The notes beneath the pieces are model-generated. The model saw only the letters and a program-made list of their open reading frames with translations. It was not told where the DNA came from and searched no databases. A stretch of DNA of 7,300 nt from Thermoplasmata archaeon (GTDB taxonomy: Archaea > Thermoplasmatota > Thermoplasmata > Thermoplasmatales > Thermoplasmataceae), in contig JAJZOK010000051.1 of NCBI GenBank assembly GCA_021811525.1, forward strand, positions 1,733 to 9,032. The letters run 5' to 3'. Shown here in pieces: positions 1 to 4,848 of this stretch (positions are counted from its first letter, which is position 1; every line of letters begins with the position of its first letter). The position numbers and the translations under genes were made by a program.

Positions 1-803
1 AGCTGAAACCCAAACATGAGGAAACAGGTGTAAAATATGTACAGCTTCGTCCTCGGCGCAAGCTTTCTACCGGATTTCTTGAAGCTTATTGTGTGTATGA
101 CGCTGGAAGGGAAGTATCGGACTCTTTCAACCGTGCGGAAGAAGAAGTACCTGGACAGTTTGGGGCTGTTTCTAGATATATTCTTTTTTGGCTCTGGAAG
201 GAGAATCCAGGCACTGATCCCCGCAAGCAGGTATACGAATGCAGAAATTATATAGAGCATGGGTAGGAACTGCCCGTTTGTGTCACCATAAAAGTTCAAA
301 AGAATAAATTCCACGCCCAGGCCAGCAACCAGGCCAATGTATGAGACAAGGTTGAAGTTTGACATTACGTTGGGCCATCTCTTCTCTACAGTGCTTTCCA
401 GTATGAGGAGGGTGGCCACAGGTGTACTGGCCATTGCAAGAATCTGGAAAATCACAAGCGTCAGTGCATACATGCCTATGGTATTCACGATGAGGATGAG
501 GAGCAGTGAAAGGAAAGAGCCTATGAAACCTATGAGCAGGAAGATCTTCCGCTTTCCTATGCTGTCAGAAAGGTTTCCCCAGAAGATCAGGGCTGGAACG
601 GAGGCTGCTGAGGCAACTGATGAAATAAGGCCAACGTCAAAAATGCTGCCGTGAAGGTATAGCACCACGAATAGGGGAATGAGTGGGGAGGTAAGGCCGC
701 TGGACACGTTGGAAAAGAGATAACTTGCAAACCATGCATGTCCCTTTATTGCAGGAGCCTTCGTATTTGCGTTAGAGGCAGTATTATCATTGATTTCTGA
801 CAT
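1..803 (-). CDS. MFS transporter, N-terminal part (cut by window edge)
   Basis: The minus-strand frame stays open from an ATG at 803 to base 1, giving 267 residues without a stop. It is the first half of a major facilitator superfamily permease in the cytoplasmic membrane. A hydrophilic 20-residue N-terminus is followed by about six hydrophobic helices (roughly residues 24-50, 55-75, 86-107, 111-135, 150-170 and 180-202). Between helices 2 and 3 lies GNLSDSIGKRK (76-86), which fits the MFS motif A (GxLaDrxGrkr). A long basic loop (about 204-255) corresponds to the central cytoplasmic loop, and a seventh helix begins at the edge. An in-frame TGA three codons upstream makes 803 the first usable ATG. 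It is transcribed divergently from the YecD-like gene, from a shared A/T-rich promoter. The substrate cannot be told from this half. A sugar, organic acid or drug carrier would all fit. Confidence 0.9.
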   Translation of the reverse strand, partial: MSEINDNTASNANTKAPAIKGHAWFASYLFSNVSSGLTSPLIPLFVVLYLHGSIFDVGLISSVASAASVPALIFWGNLSDSIGKRKIFLLIGFIGSFLSLLLILIVNTIGMYALTLVIFQILAMASTPVATLLILESTVEKRWPNVMSNFNLVSYIGLVAGLGVEFILLNFYGDTNGQFLPMLYIISAFVYLLAGISAWILLPEPKKNISRNSPKLSRYFFFRTVERVRYFPSSVIHTISFKKSGRKLAPRTKLYIFYTCFLMFGFQ

Positions 804-914
804 GCTGATTCATCTTTGAACCGGTGAGTTATTTTCCCCCAATATTAATTTATTTTTGTGAGCGCATAAGTCAGAAACGTTGCGCATTCATGGAACTCCC
901 AGTTAAAGTTATTA
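804..914. promoter_or_regulatory. Divergent promoter region with a spaced GCGCAT direct repeat
   Basis: This 111-base gap separates the divergent MFS and YecD-like genes. The A/T-rich block AATATTAATTTATTT (841-855) could be a TATA element for either direction. Two exact GCGCAT copies at 862-867 and 882-887 start 20 bases apart, close to two helical turns, on the YecD-like side. This spacing would suit a dimeric regulator, but that is inference. The TATA-like stretch 903-912 (TAAAGTTATT) lies at the right distance for a leaderless start at 936. Confidence 0.4.
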
Positions 915-1508
915 ATGATACCAAAATCTGCAAAAATGGCTGGAAATGGCTTATCCATAAACAAGAACAGCACTGCGCTTGTACTTATTGACCTCCAGAA
1001 GGGGATTGTTGGAAGGGATACAAGGCCCTACAAGGCGGCGGAAGTCCTGTCCAATGCAGTGAAACTGGTGAAAAAATTCAGGGAAAACGGAATGCCCATA
1101 TTCTTTGTGCACGTGGATTTCAGGAATGCAGTGCCCCTTAAGGTGGAGTCGGATTCATCAATAAGTGCTGCCACTCCTCCCCCAAACTGGGCAGAATTTT
1201 CGGATGAGCTAGGCGTTGCCCAGGATGACATAGTTATTACCAAGAGGCAGTGGGGGGCATTTTACGGCACAGACCTTGAACAGCAGCTCAGAAGAAGGAA
1301 GATTGACACCATAGTCCTAGGGGGAATCGCAACCACATATGGGGTGGAGAGCACCGCAAGGTTTGCTTATGAATACGGGTTCAACCAGGTTTTTGCTGAG
1401 GATGCAATGACCGATCTGGCAGAGGAATCCCACAAGGTAGCGGTCGAATTCGTCCTGAAGAGAATGGGAAAGGTCAGGTCCACTGAGGATATACTGTCCT
1501 CACTCTAA
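915..1508 (+). CDS. YecD-like isochorismatase-family protein lacking the catalytic Cys
   Basis: This 197-residue protein has the alpha/beta fold of isochorismatase/nicotinamidase cysteine hydrolases and is the usual length. The nucleophile-supporting Asp is D26 in LVLIDLQKG and the Lys is K110 in VITKRQWGAFYGTDL. The segment around GIATTYGVESTAR (137-149) has Gly143 where active members have Cys. The KRQWGAFYGTDL block, the GVESTAR block and the C-terminal VRSTEDIL strongly resemble E. coli YecD as I remember it, which has the same Cys-to-Gly change. It is therefore probably a conserved cytosolic YecD-type protein of unknown activity and not a decayed gene. The start is uncertain. Met8 (936) lies about 28 bases below a TATA-like stretch, and the recognisable domain begins near residue 19, so the first seven residues may not be made. 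Confidence 0.87.
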   Translation: MIPKSAKMAGNGLSINKNSTALVLIDLQKGIVGRDTRPYKAAEVLSNAVKLVKKFRENGMPIFFVHVDFRNAVPLKVESDSSISAATPPPNWAEFSDELGVAQDDIVITKRQWGAFYGTDLEQQLRRRKIDTIVLGGIATTYGVESTARFAYEYGFNQVFAEDAMTDLAEESHKVAVEFVLKRMGKVRSTEDILSSL

Positions 1509-1524
1509 TTCCTAAAATATATTC

Positions 1525-1562
1525 GGGAGAGATGGGAAAATAACATTACCGGCGTCTCCCAT
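1525..1562 (+). repeat. Nested inverted repeats in the leader before the first OsmC gene
   Basis: GGGAGA (1525-1530) pairs with TCTCCC (1555-1560), and the adjacent ATGGGA (1532-1537) pairs with TCCCAT (1557-1562). The two pairings use overlapping right arms and so are mutually exclusive. They lie between a TATA-like AAAATATAT (1514-1522) and the ATG at 1571. They could be an operator or an alternative RNA hairpin. The short arms make chance quite possible. Confidence 0.3.
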
Positions 1563-1570
1563 ATGGATGC

Positions 1571-2083
1571 ATGGCAAAGGTAGTCAACAACATCAATATG
1601 GAACTTCACGAGAGCACAATAGAGAAAGCCCGTGAAAATAACAACTCAATACCATCAGAAAAGACGATCAATGGGGTGTTCAACCTATCCGGAAGCCCGC
1701 AATTCTCTGCACAGGTACCTACCCAGTTCACGAAGTTTGATCTGGGCTGCGACGAGCCCAGTGTACTCGGAGGACCTGGAGTGCATCCCACTCCACTCAC
1801 ATACCTTCTCTACGGCGTCATGGCATGCTATGGGTCATCGTTAGCTGCACAGTGCGCAGATGAGGGCATGGAACTGAGGGACCTGAAAGTCAGGGGAAAA
1901 CTGATATACGACCTGGGCCCAGCAGTCATAGAATCAGATATCCCAATAATAAAGGGCCTGAAGCTTGAAATTATTTCTAGCAAAAACCTTGACGGGCAGA
2001 TAAAGAGGGCCTGGAAGAAATGCCCTGCTGTGTATGCAATCCAACACCCAATTCCCACCGAGATCAGCCAGGCATCAGACTGA
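1571..2083 (+). CDS. OsmC-family protein (OsmC/Ohr-like), divergent
   Basis: This 170-residue cytosolic protein belongs to the OsmC/Ohr superfamily, whose members reduce organic hydroperoxides with a Cys pair. Visible hallmarks are GGPGVHPTPLTYLLYGVMACYGSSL (67-91), where the Pro-rich turn leads into the central helix carrying Cys86, then the strand ELRDLKVRGKLIYDLG (101-116), and the second conserved Cys151 in KKCPAVYAI. Two extra Cys residues, C60 and C95, are present. The N-terminal 30 residues are polar and match nothing I recognise, so the protein is longer than classic OsmC (about 140). ATG codons at 1563 and 1567 are out of frame, which leaves 1571 as the start. A TATA-like AAAATATAT sits about 50 bases upstream. 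A second OsmC gene follows 93 bases downstream. It belongs to the broad OsmC-like group rather than canonical Ohr or OsmC, and its real substrate is unknown. Confidence 0.82.
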   Translation: MAKVVNNINMELHESTIEKARENNNSIPSEKTINGVFNLSGSPQFSAQVPTQFTKFDLGCDEPSVLGGPGVHPTPLTYLLYGVMACYGSSLAAQCADEGMELRDLKVRGKLIYDLGPAVIESDIPIIKGLKLEIISSKNLDGQIKRAWKKCPAVYAIQHPIPTEISQASD

Positions 2084-2146
2084 AGAAAAGGCCAATCTTC
2101 AGAACTGAACATCAAGTAAATAACGCTGAACGCACTGTTGAAGTAA

Positions 2147-2161
2147 GGTTCCAAAGGAACC
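2147..2161 (+). promoter_or_regulatory. Perfect 6-3-6 palindrome upstream of osmC
   Basis: GGTTCC-AAA-GGAACC is a perfect inverted repeat ending 15 bases before the ATG at 2177. A TATA-like AAGTAAATAAC (2114-2124) lies upstream, so transcription would be expected to begin near 2145, placing the palindrome at or just after the start site. A repressor operator or a small 5' hairpin would both fit. A peroxide-sensing regulator is an attractive but untested guess. Confidence 0.4.
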
Positions 2162-2176
2162 AGCGGGCTGAGAAAA

Positions 2177-2614
2177 ATGGCAGTTGAAAGAAAAGCTAAT
2201 GTGAAATGGACTGGCGACCTTCTGAGAGGGTCGGGGAATATACACTTCAATTCTGGAGCCATACAAGAATCTCCGGTTACCTGGGCATCAAGGACTGAGG
2301 AGCCTGGAGGCAAGACAAGCCCGGAGGAGCTTCTTGCTGCAGCACATGCATCCTGCTTTTCAATGGCCCTGTCAGCAGGCCTTGCAAGGGCGAGGACTCC
2401 GCCTAAGGAACTGAATGTCAGTGCAACCTGTGTGCTGGACAAGATCGGTGATGCCTGGAGAGTCACAGAGATGCATCTCGAGGTTATAGGGGAGGTTCCC
2501 GGAGCCACCAGGGAATCTTTTCTGCAGCAGGCTGAAAACGCTGAGAAAGGCTGTCCGATCTCAAATGCACTTAAGGGCAACGTAAAAATTTCCCTCAAAG
2601 CCTCGTTAAAGTGA
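2177..2614 (+). CDS. osmC: OsmC family peroxiredoxin (organic hydroperoxide reductase)
   Basis: This 145-residue protein matches bacterial OsmC in length and motifs. It should detoxify organic hydroperoxides in the cytosol through a reactive Cys pair that is re-reduced by thiols. The N-terminal strand is KANVKWTGDLLRGSG (6-20). Arg39 is the candidate conserved active-site Arg and Glu51 the candidate Glu. The helix SPEELLAAAHASCFSMALS (48-66) holds the peroxidatic Cys60, and EKGCPISNAL (123-132) holds the resolving Cys126. The spacing (60/126) is very close to E. coli OsmC (59/125, from memory). The EVPG turn (106-109) is also typical. The ATG follows GGCTGAG at a poor Shine-Dalgarno distance. 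The gene has its own TATA-like box and the palindrome at 2147-2161, and ends before an oligo-T tract. It is probably separately transcribed from the other OsmC gene. Confidence 0.93.
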   Translation: MAVERKANVKWTGDLLRGSGNIHFNSGAIQESPVTWASRTEEPGGKTSPEELLAAAHASCFSMALSAGLARARTPPKELNVSATCVLDKIGDAWRVTEMHLEVIGEVPGATRESFLQQAENAEKGCPISNALKGNVKISLKASLK

Positions 2615-2637
2615 AGGGGGAGAATACATTATTTTGC

Positions 2638-2644
2638 TTTTTTT
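2638..2644 (+). terminator. Oligo-T tract after osmC
   Basis: Seven T residues in a row lie 24 bases past the osmC stop, after an A/T-rich stretch. Archaeal polymerase terminates at such T runs without needing a hairpin. No clear hairpin precedes it. Confidence 0.45.
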
Positions 2645-2688
2645 GGCCCTATGCAGATGTGGCCAGATAGAGATTTAAAGGAAGCACT

Positions 2689-2695
2689 TTTAAGC
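2689..2695 (+). promoter_or_regulatory. TATA-like box for the DUF167 gene
   Basis: TTTTAAG is centred about 27 bases before the TTG start at 2719, the spacing expected of a leaderless archaeal transcript. A second TTTAAA lies at 2674-2679. There is no Shine-Dalgarno sequence before the start, which supports leaderless expression. Confidence 0.45.
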
Positions 2696-2718
2696 ATTCT
2701 ATTTCCCTTTGCCTATCA

Positions 2719-2952
2719 TTGCTCATCAAGGTCAGGGTTATCTTCGGTGCTGGAAAGCCACATTTCGACGGAGACACACTGGTGATTCACACAACTGAAA
2801 AACCCGAGAAGGGAATGGCCAACAGGGATGTAATCAGTCAGGCCGCAAAATTTTACCACATTCCGGTCGCCAGCGTAAGCATAAAGATGGGGCTGAAATC
2901 CAGGAAGAAGATTCTGGAAGTAAAAGGAATTGACTTTGGGCCCTCGAAATAG
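2719..2952 (+). CDS. DUF167 (YggU-type) small protein
   Basis: This 77-residue protein has the DUF167/UPF0235 pattern. It opens with a beta strand (LIKVRVIFGAGKP) and a second strand DTLVIHTTEKPEKG. The hallmark GMAN (32-35) leads into a helix, and the GLKSRKKILEVKG segment (58-70) carries the family's G..SR.K signature. The size is normal for archaeal members, which are compact cytosolic proteins with no established biochemical function. The start appears to be TTG at 2719, since no ATG precedes the first strand and the TATA-like box is correctly spaced for it. Next downstream, in the opposite orientation, is the A/T-rich accessory block, so this is the last gene of the more GC-rich left part. 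Gene identity is secure, function is not. Confidence 0.85.
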   Translation: MLIKVRVIFGAGKPHFDGDTLVIHTTEKPEKGMANRDVISQAAKFYHIPVASVSIKMGLKSRKKILEVKGIDFGPSK

Positions 2953-3067
2953 ATCTGTTAATATTTAAGAAGGTTACATTTCTAATTTCTCTAATCGACT
3001 ATGATAGGATTTTTGTCAATACCCCATGCGATTATTGGTACCTGCACAGAGAAGGATACTAACAATG

Positions 3068-4093
3068 TTATTTTGGTGTTCTATCCATCAGCCTTTCCTC
3101 ATTAAGCAATTCACTTAAATTCTCGCTGATATACATGATTCTTTCCATATTTATTTTAAAATAATCACATTGGTTTTTCAAGGGGTCAATAAGGAAAGCT
3201 TCTATCATTTCAGGAATTCTTTGTATTCCGAGGAGAACGCTATAAAGGCTCATTCGGTATGAGAAAAAGATATTCATGAAGCTTGCATTTACTATCTTAC
3301 TTAGAAATAATCCTGAACTTTCTGAGAGTTGAAGATTTTTCATCAAATCTGGTTCGGATTCAAGTGTTTTGCAAAAATTGTAAAAAAATGGTTTGTCTTT
3401 TGGAATTTTCTTGAATACCTCAAAGAATCGAGACAAAGTAGGCCTCCTAAGTCCTATCTGAATTAGCAGGTTCTCAGTATCTTTATCGGTCAAATGCAGT
3501 TCAAAGGCCTCAAAAAGCGAAATGAGAGGAAGTAAGTCCAGTTCATAATAGCTAGCAGTCAAGTTTAGCAGTTGAAATCTCAAGTTTCTTTCCGGGTCGT
3601 CAAAAATTGAATGGAAACACTCTCTTACAATTTCAGGTCCAGAAAGTTGGCCCTCTAGATCGGCTTTTTCCTCAATGGCTTTAGTAATCTTATAAACTAT
3701 ATCTAGAAAATTTCCATGAAGCACCAAATTGTAATTTGAAGACTTCTTGCTTTTTTTGGTAGAATTATCACTCCTTGTCTTGCCGAATTTATCATACAGT
3801 GATACATGAAGTGTGGGCAAATTCTTATCTGTCATGCTTTCGAACCCTTCTTTGAAAATCAAAGGGGGGAGGTTATGTTTCAGTCTTATCCTGTTTGAAA
3901 TTGAATTGAGGAATTGATCCCTTCCAATATTGAAATAAACTATCGACAGGGAGCACTTGATTATGGTGTTTACAGTGATTTCTTCAAAGTCATTTAGACC
4001 ATAAATTATCGATAAGGTCTGTGTCCGTCTTATTGAGTTTAATTCATACTTATTAAAATTGAGGGTAAAATTCCTCTGGTCGCTATCAAGCAT
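3068..4093 (-). CDS. Hypothetical 341-residue protein of A/T-rich island
   Basis: I do not recognise this protein. The start is well supported: an in-frame TAG directly precedes the ATG at 4093, and a TATA box (TTTATATTC, 4115-4123 on the complement) is centred 26 bases upstream. The product has no signal peptide or clear membrane helix. An N-terminal third with likely beta content (to about 100) is followed by a Lys/Ser-rich linker (102-120, with KKSKKSSN), and then a mainly helical C-terminal two thirds rich in Leu, Phe and acidic residues. I see no nuclease, ATPase, HTH or methylase motif. Codons are A/T-rich compared with the OsmC genes. One sampled 60-base line inside it (3361-3420) is 16/60 GC. 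It is transcribed away from the nuclease cluster and shares its upstream region, so it may be a partner, a regulator or an unrelated cargo gene. Confidence 0.75.
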   Translation of the reverse strand: MLDSDQRNFTLNFNKYELNSIRRTQTLSIIYGLNDFEEITVNTIIKCSLSIVYFNIGRDQFLNSISNRIRLKHNLPPLIFKEGFESMTDKNLPTLHVSLYDKFGKTRSDNSTKKSKKSSNYNLVLHGNFLDIVYKITKAIEEKADLEGQLSGPEIVRECFHSIFDDPERNLRFQLLNLTASYYELDLLPLISLFEAFELHLTDKDTENLLIQIGLRRPTLSRFFEVFKKIPKDKPFFYNFCKTLESEPDLMKNLQLSESSGLFLSKIVNASFMNIFFSYRMSLYSVLLGIQRIPEMIEAFLIDPLKNQCDYFKINMERIMYISENLSELLNEERLMDRTPK

Positions 4094-4114
4094 CTAAAAG
4101 GTTATTCCCATTAA

Positions 4115-4123
4115 GAATATAAA
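4115..4123 (-). promoter_or_regulatory. TATA box of the 341-residue gene
   Basis: On the complement this reads TTTATATTC and is centred 26 bases before the ATG at 4093. It is one of the best TATA matches in the window and implies a leaderless mRNA starting at or next to the ATG. Confidence 0.6.
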
Positions 4124-4157
4124 CTATTGTGGTGTGTAATAAATACGTCAATGCGTC

Positions 4158-4198
4158 TATTTCACTGATACAATAAATTCAAATATGTCAGTGTAATA
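4158..4198. promoter_or_regulatory. Inverted repeat flanking the promoter of the nuclease cluster
   Basis: TATTTCACTGATA (4158-4170) and the complement of 4186-4198 (TATTACACTGACA) match at 11 of 13 positions, with a 15-base centre. The A/T-rich centre (AATAAATTC, 4172-4180) is where the TATA box for the ATG at 4206 should be, about 30 bases upstream. A protein bound to both arms would cover the promoter, which suggests an operator for the plus-strand cluster and possibly for the divergent 341-residue gene. Regulation is inferred from geometry only. Confidence 0.5.
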
Positions 4199-4205
4199 TT
4201 AGTAT

Positions 4206-4475
4206 ATGGCAGGGAAAATTATCGCCATAAGTAAAGGTGTATGCTATGACGAATTTGGGAACATTGTGCCGAAGGTACCTTTTGCCAATGTCAGGCCCTA
4301 TCAGGGCGCTATCGACAAAAGTAGTTTAGAAATGAATGCTATAGAGAGATCCTTCTTAGAAGCACTTAATTCGCCAAATACGAAAGCAATTGACCTATTT
4401 GGCGAGGTAAGAATCACTCCTAGGGGCATAATCTCCAGAAAAATCCAGCTTAGTATTGAGACAAACCCTCGTTAA
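4206..4475 (+). CDS. Hypothetical 89-residue protein, first gene of the nuclease cluster
   Basis: I do not recognise this small soluble protein. It begins with a short hydrophobic strand (KIIAISKG, 4-11), then has a Pro-containing segment with a CYDEFGN turn (13-19), a likely helix (41-55) and a C-terminal strand pattern (AIDLFGEVRITPRGIISRKIQ). Two Gly-containing beta turns suggest a compact alpha/beta fold. The ATG lies just after the inverted repeat at 4158-4198, with no Shine-Dalgarno sequence, consistent with leaderless expression. The next gene starts 52 bases downstream after its own TATA-like stretch, so co-transcription is possible but not required. Composition matches the rest of the A/T-rich island. 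Possible roles such as antitoxin, regulator or nuclease accessory factor are speculation. Confidence 0.65.
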   Translation: MAGKIIAISKGVCYDEFGNIVPKVPFANVRPYQGAIDKSSLEMNAIERSFLEALNSPNTKAIDLFGEVRITPRGIISRKIQLSIETNPR

Positions 4476-4484
4476 TAGTCTCAT

Positions 4485-4520
4485 ACTATAATATACTCAA
4501 AATGATATAACTAATTGGAG
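4485..4520 (+). promoter_or_regulatory. TATA-like box and Shine-Dalgarno site before the 106-residue gene
   Basis: ACTATAATATA (4485-4495) is a good TATA-like element, and GGAG at 4517-4520 lies 7 bases before the ATG at 4528. A transcript starting about 27 bases below the TATA centre would begin right at the GGAG. The site therefore works either as an internal promoter or simply as a ribosome binding site on a read-through mRNA. Confidence 0.4.
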
Positions 4521-4527
4521 TAAGAAA

Positions 4528-4848
4528 ATGCCGGAAATGGGAGTAAAGTCAGTAGAAGATTTGGAGAAATTAACGGATTGGTTTATGAACATGTTTATAA
4601 CGGAAATAAAGGAGTCTGGAGTTGAATTTGTAAATTCATCTACAAAAAGTAAGCAATATTTCCTCAATGAAATAAGAGGAATAATGGATGCACTAGAAGA
4701 CACTTCCATTGAAGTAAGCAAAGGTACATTTATTGAAATGTGCCTGAAAATCTCAACTTTGTCATTTCTTATAGCAGCTAAAAGAGAAAATTGGCATATA
4801 TGGGAAACCGAATACAAAAAACAACATACCGGGAGCAAAAATGAGTAG
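4528..4848 (+). CDS. Hypothetical 106-residue helical protein, overlapping the nuclease gene
   Basis: I do not recognise this protein. It appears all-helical: SVEDLEKLTDWFMNMFITEI (8-27) is amphipathic, then comes SKQYFLNEIRGIMDALEDTS (41-60), then a more hydrophobic helix FIEMCLKISTLSFLIAAK (68-85), followed by a Trp-containing charged tail. No catalytic motif is visible. The start is supported by GGAG seven bases upstream. The last eight bases overlap the start of the nuclease gene, a tight arrangement that usually means translational coupling and a functional link. A small helical partner encoded immediately before a nuclease could be an inhibitor, antitoxin or specificity subunit, but nothing in the sequence decides this. 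A longish opposite-strand frame here (4497-4838) looks like a shadow. Confidence 0.75.
   Translation: MPEMGVKSVEDLEKLTDWFMNMFITEIKESGVEFVNSSTKSKQYFLNEIRGIMDALEDTSIEVSKGTFIEMCLKISTLSFLIAAKRENWHIWETEYKKQHTGSKNE
4831..4835 (+). promoter_or_regulatory. Shine-Dalgarno site of the nuclease gene
   Basis: GGGAG lies 5 bases before the ATG at 4841, within the end of the preceding gene. A strong ribosome binding site is expected for an internal operon gene and contrasts with the apparently leaderless first genes of this window. It also fixes 4841 as the start. Confidence 0.6.

Noticed and set aside
337..654. Plus-strand open frame of 105 codons
   Set aside because: It is antisense to the MFS transporter, whose helices and motif A are read on the minus strand. 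The Met- and Arg-rich product looks like a shadow.
1828..2598. Long minus-strand open frame (256 codons) opposite the OsmC genes
   Set aside because: It lies across both OsmC genes and the gap between them, its translation has no recognisable domain, and the plus-strand genes have clear family motifs.
3001..3105. Short plus-strand frame (34 residues, starting MIGFLSIPHA)
   Set aside because: It overlaps the end of the 341-residue gene, and its upstream A/T block is badly spaced for a start at 3001. No motif is present.
4497..4838. Minus-strand frame of 113 codons opposite the 106-residue gene
   Set aside because: The plus-strand gene has a ribosome binding site and an operon-type overlap with the nuclease gene. 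The minus frame has neither.
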